Source of the DNA: Pseudomonas putida
Lineage (GTDB): Bacteria > Pseudomonadota > Gammaproteobacteria > Pseudomonadales > Pseudomonadaceae
Length of the DNA: 64,000 nt
Assembly (NCBI RefSeq): GCF_004357765.1
Contig: NZ_SMTE01000011.1
Location: forward strand, 124,001-188,000
Direction of reading: 5' to 3'
Shown here: piece after piece, positions 34,501 to 40,659 of the stretch
Numbering within the stretch: position 1 is the first letter of the stretch
Layout: every line of letters begins with the position of its first letter
Translations under genes and position numbers: made by a program
The notes under the pieces: model-generated
What the model saw: the letters and a program-made list of their open reading frames with translations, nothing else
Databases searched by the model: none
What the model was told of the DNA's origin: nothing

Positions 34501-37116
34501 GTCACCGCTGGCGGTGATGTGGTGTTGGCATCCGGTGCTGACCTCAATCTGGTTTCAAGTCGCGTCACTGCTGGGGATGAGGCCTATCTGGTGGCGGATG
34601 GGCAGTTGAACCTGCTGGCGCAGCAAGACAGCGACTACTCGCTGTACGACATGAAGAAAAAGGGCGACTGGGGGAGCAAGAAGACCCAGCGTGATGAGGT
34701 TACCCAGTTAACCCACGTGGGAAGTGAAGTCCACGCGGGCGGCAACCTGACGCTCAAGAGCGAGGGCGATCAGACCTACCAGGTCGCCAAGCTGGAGAGT
34801 GGCAAGGACCTGACCCTGGAGAGTGGTGGGGGGATCACCTTCGAAGGGATGAAAGACCTGCATCAGGAAAGCCATGAGAAGTCCAAAGGTGACCTTGCCT
34901 GGAACAGCATGAAAGGCAAGGGCAGCACCGACGAGACCCTGAGGCAGAGTCAGTTGCTTGCTCAGGGGGCGCTGACGATCAAGGCGGTGGAAGGGCTGAA
35001 GGTCGACCTGAAGCATATCGATCAGAAGACCGTGAGCCAGACCATTGATGCGATGGTGGAGGCGGATCCTCAACTCGCTTGGTTGAAAGACGCTGAGGCC
35101 CGCGGTGATGTGGATTGGCGCAGAGTGCAGGAAGTCCACGATAGCTGGAAGTACAGCCACTCTGGGTTGGGGGCTGGGGCTCAGATAGTGATTGCGATCG
35201 TCGTCACCTATCTTACAGCCGGGGCGGCAAGTGCTGCCCTGGGAACCGCCGCTGGCGCTACTGCAGGGTCAGGTACGGCAATGGCCGCCTCGGGGACTGC
35301 ATCTCTATCCGCGATTGCAGGCGGGGCGACAGCCGGCTCGACGGTTGCGGCTGGCTGGGCCAACGTTGCGCTGACCGCCGTAGCGTCGGGGGCGGCCAGC
35401 ACCGCGACGATCAGTACGATCAATAACCGAGGCAACCTGGGCTTGGTCGTCAAGGATGTGACATCCAGTGATGCCCTGCGTGGGTATGCGGTCTCCGGTA
35501 TCACGGCAGGCCTGACCACCGGAGTGTTCGACGGTTGGACCAACACCACCACCAACGTCGAAGGTGCCCTTCCTAACGCGGGTAAGGTGGTAGCCGAAGG
35601 AGGTCTTTCCAGCCTGCAGGGCATTGGCCGATTCGGTGTCAACCAATTGCTGCAGAACGGCACCTCCACGGTGTTGGACAAGGCGCTGGGCGGTGATAGC
35701 CAGTTCGATAACGCGCTGCGCAGCAGTTTGGCGAATACCTTTGCGGCGGCGGGGTTCAACTGGGTTGGTGATGTCGGCAAGCAGTTCGGCTTGGCGGATG
35801 GCGGTGCCGCCAAGATTGGTTTGCATGCGGTGATGGGCGGACTGGCAGCCGAAGCGAGTGGTGGTGATTTCAAGTCAGGCGCGCTCGCGGCCGGTCTGAA
35901 TGAAGCGGTAGTGGATGAGTTGGCCAAGCAGTACGAGAGCATGCCGCTGGAGCAGAAGCAAAAGCTGCTGGCCATGAATTCCCAGTTGATCGGCGCATTC
36001 GCGGCAGCAGCGGGAGGGGGCGATGGCAAGGATTTGCAAACCGGCGCTTGGGCCGCACAGAACAGTACGCTGTACAACCGCCAGCTTCACCCGAACGAGG
36101 TCGAGTTTGCCAGTGACAAGGATCGGGTGAGGCGGTTCGCCGCTGAAAACGGGTTGACCGAGGACCAGGCACAACAGGAACTGCTGCGTACAGCCGCAGC
36201 CATGGTGGATCGCGGCTGGAATAGCGTGCTCACTGATGGGAACACCGTTCGAGCTGCGGATTATCTGCGAACGGAGTTGAGCCAGTTCAAGGACGACACG
36301 CTGTTCCAAGTCTCGTTGGCAGACTACAACAACGAGCGGGTTGGGTTGATCGAGCTCTTCCAAGACAAGACTGCCTTGAAAAAGATGCTCGATAACGTCG
36401 CACTGGTCGACCCTCTGGACTATCGGACTGACGTGAAGTACATGCGTGAGGTCCTCAATGCTAAGGGGCAGGGGAGCCAGGAAGGGCTTGCGTCAGCGTT
36501 GGAAGGTATGGCGAGTGGTCCGTCCAAAGCTGTGCTCTGGGCTATAGGCGCAGCGAATTGCCCGAGTTGTGCTGCAAATGATGTGGCAGATGCCTGGAAT
36601 GCCGCTTTGGAGCTACCGACGGAGCTGCGGCTGAAGGGGTATCTGGATAATCTGCATATAATGCAGGGTAGTGGGGCTGAGGTTATACAGTCTGAGTCGG
36701 CTTCGTCTACGGAGCTTGGGGTAGGAATAGGGGTTGCGATTGGTGGGGGGCTTGGAGGGGGGAAGACTGCTTTACCTGGTGCAAAAGGGGGAGATAAAAT
36801 TCTGTGGGGCTCTTGGAAGGATTATCTCAAGGTCTCAGAGGGAGGAAAGACATATGCTCAAATCGGAGATCGCCTATATACAGAGCACGCAGTTAATCGC
36901 ATGCAGCCATCTGGCTTGGGTGCACCTGCTGGAGAAAAAGTGCCGGGTAGGAACGTGTCGCCAAATCTCGTTGATGATGTAATCCGTTCAGGGCAACCAG
37001 TGCATACCGTTGTTGATGGGGTTCCTCGGACGGTTTACTGGAGTGGAAATGTCGGGGTGGTAACTGAGAACTCAGGAAAGCTCGTGGTTACTATTCTTCG
37101 TAGGGCTAGCGAATGA
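25588..37116 (+). CDS. cdiA: CdiA/FhaB-type TpsA effector with C-terminal toxin domain
   Basis: A 3842-residue surface effector. Order: N-terminal signal region (about 1-48, ending PLVAMA), TPS secretion domain (about 50-300) with NPYGVTCNGC at 156-165, a long array of imperfect ~20-residue FHA repeats (about 330-2150, cores such as LDNRQGLISS and LDNSGG), a receptor-binding/periplasmic middle (about 2150-2700), a second FHA block (about 2730-3150), a glycine/alanine-rich pre-toxin region (about 3190-3470) and a STLYNRQLHP junction at 3493-3502. This is an xLYN-type boundary instead of VENN. The last ~95 residues have the order EHAVNRM (3766-3772), VSPNLVDDVI, VVTENSGKLVVTI, typical of small BECR/DUF4258-like RNase toxins; that assignment is inferred. 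Base composition turns AT-richer after about 36.67 kb, consistent with an exchanged toxin tip. Confidence 0.93.
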   Translation: MDVRQFAFLARQPSAALQPRQTFWGLSKRGLAFMLANMMFWHPLVAMADGIKVNGSGTTVGQAGNGVPIVNIAKPNGSGLSHNKFSDYNVGQQGVILNNATERTQSTQLGGIIIGNSNLGGRAASTILNEVNGGNPSQLKGYTEVAGKSAHVIVANPYGVTCNGCCFINTPKATLTTGKPVIENGQLQRYQVEQGSVAIEGAGLNANNVDQFEIITRSAKINAEIQARNLAVVAGSNDVDARTLAATPRAGDPSQAPQLAIDSSALGGMYANTIKLVGTEAGVGVKLDGKLIASGGDIQLDANGQLRMAEATATKGSVAINAGQLDAQGAVYAGNELKVRTRGDLNNRQTLAAGQRINLDSGGRLSNQGIIEAGINADNSRNTTGDVRLNAQHVDNQGNTVVTSRDLNVTAQQTLNNQGGTLSAKRQLTASANTLDNRNAGRLLSGGQADLAGARLLNGQGGLIDGATVVNAKVGQLDNAAGTVRAGQHLGLTASGAVDNRAGQLTSLKTLDLKAGQVSNGDAGRIASNQALTANVTGLDQSNGGRLTSVSELSLTLNKGHLNNQGGLINAPRLTLNELDSVDNRQGEISSAQAFVLIARSLDNSLGKLLGNQSLTLHLDQALNNEGGVISATGLDVRAASLDNRQQGLLSSLADLSYNGTQLDNRGGLLSAGGPVRLQADSLDNSGGRISSQRALVAELGRIINQGGELVAQGDLLLTGTHLDNRGNGLVGGTSALQLNVAEVDNRGGEISTSKGLTLQGSRLDNSDSGKVLAGTALQIQVAEVLNHNLGLLSATGPMSIVGQRLDNQQGRLVSGEDLDIRLGGGLANLQGLISAEGHLTANLGRLDNLQGGQLVSGEGLELTAGQVNNGQGSRIASEKALVASVSGLTQDGGELFSKAALTLDLNHGVLSNRQGLINGPLLVLKNLAEVDNQQGEISSDQSFTLAARSLDNRNGRLIAGQGLTLRIDQLLNNLKGLVSADALDLHGASLDNRQGLISSRADQVLVVAGELLNQGGTLIADRRLDVRAGSLVNQQGQVSAGTELSAQVGNLDNQAGVLVSTGAVALSGDTLDNRQGGLVGATHNLDLQFAAVDNRAGELSSKADVTLGGTRLDNSDAGKVLADGSLQMAVAEVINRSKGVLSGQAGLRMRGDSLDNTGGLLLSQHAIDTRLQGKLDNRQGLISAEGTLSLASGELDNRAGSVSSAGVLTLEHTGNLLNQGGELVTDAALHLRAAQVANTDQGIISAKGLASIEASSLDNSRKGRIDSGASLDLATGQLSNRDGGRIASDGALAVNATGLDQQGGQLFSNSALTLDLNHGLLDNRQGLINAPLLVLDNLGEVNNQGGEISSAQAFTLAARSLDNGSGKVLSNQSLTLRIAQALNTIKGLVAAESLDIHAASLDNSGGTLSSRGGLDLQVLDRLNNGQQGLINAAGLLDIAARSVDNQAGSLLGNTIRFDFGSATGDLNNDGGLITTAGALTFDHLRDLSNRSGEISTQQSLDLSGRDLDNSAGKLISSGQLHVTAQRLLNQGGLVSGWQGLGADLGSLDNRNQGTLSSRSGALDVQVSGELQNSAGGALVSQQALSVSAANLDNSGAGILSSAGGQRLIIRGLLNNGQGGLIDSGAALTLNAMALGNGAGSISAQQALEVNANSLDNSAGSLIGNAAVTLKLLGALTNVNGKLASAGPLRIDATQVGNQGGQIASQGLLSLFASSLDNRNRGTVAANQQLTLAVDGELHNSADGLIYSQNGGLDVRAASLGNAKGTLQSQGALVLVTGDIDNQSGRLLADAGDLGVTAGNLDNRGGVLSSLQGTLNADLRGVLKNGYDLNNNRQGGITQAQSLTLKALAGIDNYGGRISAQAGDALVTTADFDNRNGGLYAQGLVKVSGGSFDNSGDNDGQIAGQRIDLDLSGALNNRLGIIESDSTLAISAASLDNQTGQLRALGSGGTTRLQIGGQFDNRNGTLETANSDLSLGVGSFLNGGGNLLHVGNGNFAISTANVTGAGGSIVTRGALTLNASSWSNSNVIQAGRLSVNVGDFSQTASGQLLASEGLVGSGGNWSNDGLIASDGSLSLDLTGTYTGNGRLSSRGTLGLGAGQVNLGSTGSIAGGGATRVTVAGQLSNAGRLTSAAGLTLGAGGVSNQGTLGAGEALTLTTGALLNSDGGLIFSGQDMGLRVASLTNSYADVYSLGRLSIDRDGLGALANSIVNSSGSLQSDLSMSLAASTIQNVRAVLQTDDKGLYTARVGEVACIEGYNAGDCSGKRNHVWEIVQRDKFEVIDASAASSITTGGNLTIHGGDLLNSSSTIGAGGNLVATVDNLTNTGVETGETETTRIVRSQRTNNAGSLYQLASSITNKYWFESAGYDPANLGGLEADLAQFIGKTEAELVSLGSTRKLSSGDQRYAAVMQANGAVSITAGNGIDNSVVRPGYAYIGSGARTDTTAPGTAFSTRITLNQQLPPDLAQQQVNPLALPGFSLPTGQNGLFRLSSEAGSTSASGPQSWSIGGASLGLAQRQQPLPLVEGRDIRAADASLATASSTALSTAERAQAASAGPASAVDTRLGVEDSITQATVLNGQGPLTIERVQGLPDSNVRSNPHKYLIETNPVLTDLKQFMSSDYLLENLGYDPDDSAKRLGDGFYEQKLIQQAVLARTGQRFIDGQSSDEQLFKYLMDNAIQSKQQLDLAVGVSLTSEQVAALTHDIVWLETAEVNGEQVLVPVLYLAHGTDRLAPNGALIAGNDVSLIAGQNLDNVGTLRASNNLSAQAGNDLINSGLVQAGNRLDLLAGNDLVNKAGGIIAGRDVSLTAVQDVINERTLTSHQSSNGSYAQQRDFVDTASRVEAANDLVIKAGRDLDNNGGVLSSGADTTLQAGRDVKLTSVEQVVINDRGVRHTDSSVTQNGSSVQAGRDLTVSAGRDVSAVASAIEAKRDVVMSATENINLVSAADETHSASKTKKVTSQEDHVSQVATTVTAGGDVVLASGADLNLVSSRVTAGDEAYLVADGQLNLLAQQDSDYSLYDMKKKGDWGSKKTQRDEVTQLTHVGSEVHAGGNLTLKSEGDQTYQVAKLESGKDLTLESGGGITFEGMKDLHQESHEKSKGDLAWNSMKGKGSTDETLRQSQLLAQGALTIKAVEGLKVDLKHIDQKTVSQTIDAMVEADPQLAWLKDAEARGDVDWRRVQEVHDSWKYSHSGLGAGAQIVIAIVVTYLTAGAASAALGTAAGATAGSGTAMAASGTASLSAIAGGATAGSTVAAGWANVALTAVASGAASTATISTINNRGNLGLVVKDVTSSDALRGYAVSGITAGLTTGVFDGWTNTTTNVEGALPNAGKVVAEGGLSSLQGIGRFGVNQLLQNGTSTVLDKALGGDSQFDNALRSSLANTFAAAGFNWVGDVGKQFGLADGGAAKIGLHAVMGGLAAEASGGDFKSGALAAGLNEAVVDELAKQYESMPLEQKQKLLAMNSQLIGAFAAAAGGGDGKDLQTGAWAAQNSTLYNRQLHPNEVEFASDKDRVRRFAAENGLTEDQAQQELLRTAAAMVDRGWNSVLTDGNTVRAADYLRTELSQFKDDTLFQVSLADYNNERVGLIELFQDKTALKKMLDNVALVDPLDYRTDVKYMREVLNAKGQGSQEGLASALEGMASGPSKAVLWAIGAANCPSCAANDVADAWNAALELPTELRLKGYLDNLHIMQGSGAEVIQSESASSTELGVGIGVAIGGGLGGGKTALPGAKGGDKILWGSWKDYLKVSEGGKTYAQIGDRLYTEHAVNRMQPSGLGAPAGEKVPGRNVSPNLVDDVIRSGQPVHTVVDGVPRTVYWSGNVGVVTENSGKLVVTILRRASE
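36646..37116 (+). other. CdiA toxin tip, AT-richer and probably exchanged
   Basis: This is the 3' part of cdiA after about residue 3687. It has more A/T in third positions than the rest of the gene (for example gga gat aaa att ctg). The tip contains a glycine-rich linker (GVGIGVAIGGGLGGGK) and the toxin fold with His3767, Arg3771 and the terminal VVTILRR strand. The coding end overlaps the immunity gene by 4 bp (ATGA). Confidence 0.65.
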
Positions 37117-37403
37117 ATGACTGGTTATACCCTAAAGCAGTTGAAGCTGTTGAGCGCGCGTGCTCTTTATTTCTGAGCGGTGAACTAGCCGCGGGCGACC
37201 TGCAAACCGCTTTGTACAAGGCAGAGCAGGAGATTGTCGCATACGAGGAACGATGGCTTAGGTCTTTGCTATGCGATGCTGAAAATAGAATTGAAGAAAT
37301 TACTTATACGGAGTCATCTGAACGACACTTCGAGTTAATTCTCCTAGTTGTTCAGCAACTGCTTGTAAGCATGCAGCGTGGCTATTCACCCCATACGCAG
37401 TGA
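37113..37403 (+). CDS. cdiI: Cognate immunity protein of the CdiA toxin tip
   Basis: A 96-residue acidic, helical protein starting MNDWLYPKAVEAVERACSLF. Its ATG overlaps the cdiA stop (ATGA), the usual arrangement for a toxin/immunity pair, so it should bind and block the toxin domain of the preceding CdiA. AT-richer than the body of cdiA, matching the toxin tip. No named family recognised; the role rests on position and size. A RAYT-type repeat begins 8 bp after its stop. Confidence 0.75.
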   Translation: MNDWLYPKAVEAVERACSLFLSGELAAGDLQTALYKAEQEIVAYEERWLRSLLCDAENRIEEITYTESSERHFELILLVVQQLLVSMQRGYSPHTQ

Positions 37404-37410
37404 CTCAAAA

Positions 37411-37524
37411 GGAATGGGGGCGGATTCAAAGGAATGGGGACAGATTTATTTCCGTTAGACGAATAAAATTGGTCTGCCCCTATTTGGGTCATTAAATGGG
37501 AAAAGGGGACAGATTTATTTTTAG
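37411..37524. repeat. RAYT-type repeat copy a
   Basis: It contains GGGGACAGATTTATTT, then TTAGACGAATAAAATTGG, then TCTGCCCC, and a second GGGGACAGATTTATTTTT. The inner arms (GGGGACAG and CTGCCCC) are an imperfect inverted pair. It starts 8 bp after the cdiI stop. Confidence 0.75.
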
Positions 37525-37602
37525 GCTGTGGCGCTTCCCCGGTGTCAGGATAACGGGGAAGCTGTCAGGCAGGCCCTGATTTCACCAGATCGGCCTGATG
37601 GA

Positions 37603-37718
37603 GCGTGACTGACAATTCGATCACGCCCCATCGAGGTCATGCGTAATATTGTCCCCGAAGCCGCGACGGCAGCATCCCCTGTTCGATCTCATCCATTAGC
37701 GTCTTGACCATGGCGCTG
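37603..37718 (-). pseudogene. 3' remnant of a DUF3077-type gene (duplicate of 41293-41418)
   Basis: Read leftward, 37717 to 37637 encodes SAMVKTLMDEIEQGMLPSRL then RGQYYA and stop, matching the C-terminus of the intact gene at 41338-41634 at all but two residues. Homology continues past the stop into flanking DNA (GACAATTCGATCACGCC at both places). The 5' part is missing, cut by the repeat beginning near 37720. Clearly a duplicated, truncated copy. Confidence 0.85.
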
Positions 37719-37720
37719 AC

Positions 37721-37856
37721 AGAATAGGGGATGACAGAATAGGGGACAGATTTATTTTTAGGCGAATAGAGTTGGCATGCTTTATATGGTTCTATTAAAT
37801 AAATCTGTCCCCTTTTTTCGCTTGGTTATACTAAATAAATCTGTCCCCTTTTTTCG
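37721..37856. repeat. RAYT-type repeat copy b
   Basis: AGGGGACAGATTTATTTTT is followed by GGCGAATAGAGTTGGC and then two inverted arms AAATAAATCTGTCCCC (37798-37813 and 37834-37849). The right end abuts the toxin remnant directly (TTTTTTCG then CGTGGT). Confidence 0.8.
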
Positions 37857-37985
37857 CGTGGTAACCCAATTGCGGATTTTGGAAGACCAATTGGGGTAGA
37901 CGGACGGACAGGGCAGTCAGTTACCAGAGGCCAGATTCACTATGGGAAAAATGGTGCCCATATTGTTCCAGATGCGAGGAATTGA
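37857..37985 (+). pseudogene. Orphan CdiA toxin C-terminal fragment (module B)
   Basis: An open frame with no start codon runs from the end of repeat b to TGA at 37983-37985. It encodes 42 residues beginning RGNPIADFGRPIGVDGR and ending GQIHYGKNGAHIVPDARN. This looks like the extreme C-terminus of a CdiA/polymorphic toxin, and an immunity-like ORF begins one base after its stop. It is a displaced toxin tail, too short to be active. The frame is inferred from translation and spacing. Confidence 0.65.
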
Positions 37986-37986
37986 G

Positions 37987-38307
37987 ATGCTATTTACTGC
38001 ACAACTACCCGATTGGCTCGTGGCATGTTTTCGAATTGCTCTCCTTGGCGAAATCTATCCTGATATTAGAGCTGTTGCTGTCGGATACGATGGAAATGGT
38101 TTGGTGTTGATTCGATATTATCTTGATCGTGAACCAACAGAGTACGATCTGGAAAGTCTGGAGGTTGTAGCTATAAATCTAGACGCAATGGGAGGGAAAA
38201 AACAGGCTATCAATAGGATTGATATCGAATGCGTTTGCGCGGAAGGCTCTAAGCGAGAATTAGAGCCTCTAAGTGGTTTTATATATTCTAGGCGAGAGTA
38301 CAGCTGA
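37987..38307 (+). CDS. Orphan CDI immunity-like protein (module B)
   Basis: A 106-residue protein starting MLFTAQLPDWLVACFRIALL, with an upstream in-frame ATG at 37942 that lies inside the toxin remnant and is unlikely. Blocks such as RAVAVGYDGNGLVLIRYYLD, EPTEYDLESLEVVA and the terminal GFIYSRREYS resemble small immunity proteins of CDI/polymorphic toxin loci. It starts 1 bp after the toxin tail stop, with AGGA just upstream. AT-rich. It should protect against the toxin whose tail precedes it, but this is inferred. Confidence 0.65.
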   Translation: MLFTAQLPDWLVACFRIALLGEIYPDIRAVAVGYDGNGLVLIRYYLDREPTEYDLESLEVVAINLDAMGGKKQAINRIDIECVCAEGSKRELEPLSGFIYSRREYS

Positions 38308-38325
38308 GTTTTCTTCTGGAAGAGG

Positions 38326-38507
38326 CAGAAATGGGGGGCGCAGAAATGGACCAGAAATGGGGGCGACCAGAAGAGAAAACGGAGAAAACGGGACAGATTT
38401 ATTTTTGACTAGGAGAGAAAATAGCAATGGGGCAGATTTATTTTCTCTAGACGAATAGAATTGATCTGCCTTTATTCGATTTAATTAAATAATTCTGTCC
38501 CCTTTTT
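38326..38507. repeat. RAYT-type repeat copy c (complex)
   Basis: Several GAAATGGGG units are followed by GGGACAGATTTATTTTTG, a second GGGGCAGATTTATTTTC, TAGACGAATAGAATTGATC, and the inverted arm AAATAATTCTGTCCCC (38488-38503). It abuts the next toxin remnant (CTTTTT then CCCAAGCCAGGC). Confidence 0.75.
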
Positions 38508-38768
38508 CCCAAGCCAGGCACTTCTGGCAATGCACAAGCATTTACAGTGGAAGGGCATCCAGCGATTAAGGAAGTCCAATACCACTCTGGCGGAGGTCGG
38601 CATGAGGCGGAGTACTATAAGTTTACGTACAAAGATGGAACTGAAGTCAGGGTGATTGACTCAAGTGCAGGCTTCAAGCCAGGAACAATTACCAAGTATC
38701 AGCAGTATTACGATAAGCAAGGTAGCCGCTTGAAGTATGAGGCTGGCCAGTGGAAAGCTTGGGAGTAG
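38508..38768 (+). pseudogene. Orphan CdiA toxin C-terminal fragment (module C)
   Basis: The frame is open from the end of repeat c to TAG at 38766-38768 and encodes about 86 residues: PKPGTSGNAQAFTVEGHP, then VQYHSGGGRHEAEYYKFTYK, and a terminus GSRLKYEAGQWKAWE. A GTG at 38547 could start it artificially, but there is no ribosome-binding site. Size, position and the immunity-like gene 6 bp downstream indicate a displaced toxin tip. It may keep most of a small toxin domain. No family recognised. Confidence 0.65.
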
Positions 38769-38774
38769 TGGTGC

Positions 38775-39299
38775 ATGGCAATGTTAATTCCTAATCTTAA
38801 GGCGGCGCTGATTCCGGGTATAAGCGCGGCGGGATTTTCTCTGGGGGAGGATTTTTCCAGCATTCAAGAAAGAATTGGAATCTTTGACTGGTATGAGTCT
38901 GATGCATGCCTTGATGAGGTTTTGATTAGCAGTGCGGGATGGGTTGGAGTCAGGTCAAAAGTCGGTACGGCTATCGGACTTGGCAAGACTGTTGAGTCAT
39001 TCAGCTATCTAAATGATGTGGTTTCATTGGATTTTGGAGATGCCAAGAAACTATATAGAGTTGTGGTTGGAAAGGGCTACCAAGGGAAATTCAAGTCGGT
39101 TATGCCTGGCGATGACCTACTGCTGCTTAATGATTATTATGACCTTGATTTCAATGATGTGGATGACGATTTTTTAATAATTGAAAGCGGTAGATATATA
39201 GAAGGAATTAGCTTTATAACCGACTATAGAGCTTCGCTGGAGCATGCGCCGAGTCAAATGATTGAATGTATTTCAATACATGATTGGTCTTTTCGATAA
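38775..39299 (+). CDS. Orphan CDI immunity-like protein (module C)
   Basis: A 174-residue acidic protein (MAMLIPNLKAALIPGISAAG at the start, IHDWSFR at the end) with a central alternation of hydrophobic and acidic residues (LLLLNDYYDLDFNDVDDDF). It begins 6 bp after the module C toxin tail; MLIPNL at 38781 is an alternative start. The AT-rich base use is unlike the flanking core genes. Immunity function is inferred from context only. Confidence 0.6.
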   Translation: MAMLIPNLKAALIPGISAAGFSLGEDFSSIQERIGIFDWYESDACLDEVLISSAGWVGVRSKVGTAIGLGKTVESFSYLNDVVSLDFGDAKKLYRVVVGKGYQGKFKSVMPGDDLLLLNDYYDLDFNDVDDDFLIIESGRYIEGISFITDYRASLEHAPSQMIECISIHDWSFR

Positions 39300-39334
39300 T
39301 TCTCCAAGCGCACTATCCCACCCAGCACCGGTCT

Positions 39335-39405
39335 CAGAAATGGGGACGGATTTATTTTTGCTAGACGAATAGAATTTGATGGGAAAAGGGGGCGGTTTTA
39401 TTTCT
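39335..39405. repeat. RAYT-type repeat copy d (partial)
   Basis: GAAATGGGGACGGATTTATT is followed by TTTGCTAGACGAATAGAATT and then GGGGGCGGTTTTATTTC. The inverted right arm is missing. It precedes the RAYT gene by about 120 bp, an AT-rich stretch without other visible features. Confidence 0.7.
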
Positions 39406-39527
39406 TATTATTTTTTGGCGTGCCCCTGTTAACCAACGGTTACAATTGTCTGGGTTAAGTTGCGGGAAGGAAGAAGATTTATTTTTTATGTCGGCTAGGC
39501 TGAGGGCCACTATGGAAGGAGGTTGTT

Positions 39528-40229
39528 ATGCCAAGAATGGGGCGTATCGTATTGCCCAACTACCCGCATCATGTGGTACAACGTGGTCATAATCGGCAGG
39601 TGGTGTTTTCCGCTGAGCCGGATTATCAGCGTTACATCGCTGATCTCCGTGAGCTGAAAGACGTTTTCGGAGTCAAGGTCTATGCCTACTGCCTGATGAC
39701 GAATCATGTCCATCTGTTACTGGCGCCGGGTGAATCCATCATGGGGCTGGGGCAGTTAATGAAAGCACTGGGGGCACGTGCCACTCGTTATAGAAACCGT
39801 CAGGAAGGGCGCACCGGGACTCTCTGGGAAAGCCGCTTCAAGTCGAGTGTGGTCGACTCGGATACTTACCTGCTTGCCTGTTGCCGCTACATCGAGTTGA
39901 ACCCGGTTCAAGCCCGAATGGTGGCGGAAGCGAGTGACTATCCGTGGTCGAGCTACCGGCTGCGGATTACGAATCACGGTGACAGTAACTGGCTGGACAT
40001 AGATCCCTGCTTCGTTGAACTTGGCGACACACCAGAGAGTCGTCGTGCACGGTACGTCGAGTTCATGCGCCAAGCCGTACCATCAAGTGAAACGGATTTG
40101 ATCCGTGTAGCCTTGCAGAGAGGGCAGCTAACCGGAGGGGCTTGCTTTGTGGATGAAATAGAGAAAATCCATGGACAACGCGTGGAGTTGCGAGGTCAAG
40201 GCAGGCCTAGGCGAAACCGCGAAAAATAA
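39528..40229 (+). CDS. REP-associated tyrosine transposase (RAYT, TnpA_REP)
   Basis: A 233-residue IS200-like Y1 transposase starting MPRMGRIVLPNYPHHVVQRG. The HUH metal-binding motif is TNHVHLLL (about residues 58-65). The RAYT-type block CRYIELNPVQARMV (about 119-132) follows, and a C-terminal helical extension ends RGQGRPRRNREK. A strong Shine–Dalgarno (GGAAGGAGG) lies 5 bp before the ATG. No TnpB or IS ends are present, as expected of RAYTs, which act on REP palindromes in trans. Its stop codon is overlapped by an inverted repeat arm (AAAAATAAATCTGTCCCC), linking it to the surrounding repeats. Confidence 0.9.
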   Translation: MPRMGRIVLPNYPHHVVQRGHNRQVVFSAEPDYQRYIADLRELKDVFGVKVYAYCLMTNHVHLLLAPGESIMGLGQLMKALGARATRYRNRQEGRTGTLWESRFKSSVVDSDTYLLACCRYIELNPVQARMVAEASDYPWSSYRLRITNHGDSNWLDIDPCFVELGDTPESRRARYVEFMRQAVPSSETDLIRVALQRGQLTGGACFVDEIEKIHGQRVELRGQGRPRRNREK

Positions 40230-40246
40230 ATCTGTCCCCTTTTCTC
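40222..40246. repeat. RAYT-type repeat copy e (single arm)
   Basis: AAAAATAAATCTGTCCCCTT, the inverse complement of the arm found in copies a-d. It overlaps the last codons and stop of the RAYT gene. Confidence 0.75.
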
Positions 40247-40285
40247 CACTTTTCTCCATTTCTGTTCATTTCTGTTAAGGGCTCA

Positions 40286-40639
40286 ATGATGAAATTTCCG
40301 AGTAAAAATGATTTTTTGGAAGAGTTTGGTATCGAACCTATTGAGGTGGATCCAAATTTAGCGCTATGTAGTTACACAATTAAGTCAAGAAATAGCGATC
40401 TTGAAATGGATTTCTCATTTAGTGCGGTTATGGAGTCTTTTCAGGTTGTGTTGAGACTCTCCAAGCAGGAAGTGGCGGTGGTTTCTTCGGAAAACGTTGA
40501 CATAATTGAGGTGGTGCGTGATGGGTCAGGAGCGGGAGTTCGCGTTGTATTTGGTTTCGCTGAATTAATTTCAGAGGCAAGGGTGATGTTTGAACCTGAT
40601 CTGAGTTGTCAATGGTGGACGTTGCGGGGGAATAGTTAG
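40286..40639 (+). CDS. Orphan immunity-like protein (module D)
   Basis: A 117-residue AT-rich gene starting MMKFPSKNDFLEEFGIEPIE. Predicted beta-rich centre (DLEMDFSFSAVMESFQVVLR) and C-terminus CQWWTLRGNS. It lies between two RAYT-type repeats in the orphan CDI region. Unlike modules B and C, no toxin tail precedes it; repeat e and a short CTCC/TTTCTGTT run reach to within ~10 bp of the ATG. It could be a solitary immunity gene retained after its toxin was lost, but no family was recognised. Confidence 0.55.
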   Translation: MMKFPSKNDFLEEFGIEPIEVDPNLALCSYTIKSRNSDLEMDFSFSAVMESFQVVLRLSKQEVAVVSSENVDIIEVVRDGSGAGVRVVFGFAELISEARVMFEPDLSCQWWTLRGNS

Positions 40640-40659
40640 CCGGGCCAATAGAAGAAGCG

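Larger units (their letters stand above)
37404..37856. other. Gene-free spacer of repeats and a DUF3077-type remnant
   Basis: This 453-bp stretch holds no intact gene. It contains two complex copies of the GGGGACAGATTTATTTT repeat, at its left (37411-37524) and right (37721-37856) ends. Between them is a segment homologous to the 3' end of the DUF3077-type gene at 41338, plus about 75 bp (37525-37600) in which I see only a short imperfect inverted repeat. Confidence 0.7.

Noticed and set aside
39335-40246. Complete IS200/IS605 insertion sequence
   Set aside because: There is a Y1 transposase, but no TnpB, no target-site features and no terminal hairpins specific to one element; RAYT with dispersed repeats explains it better.
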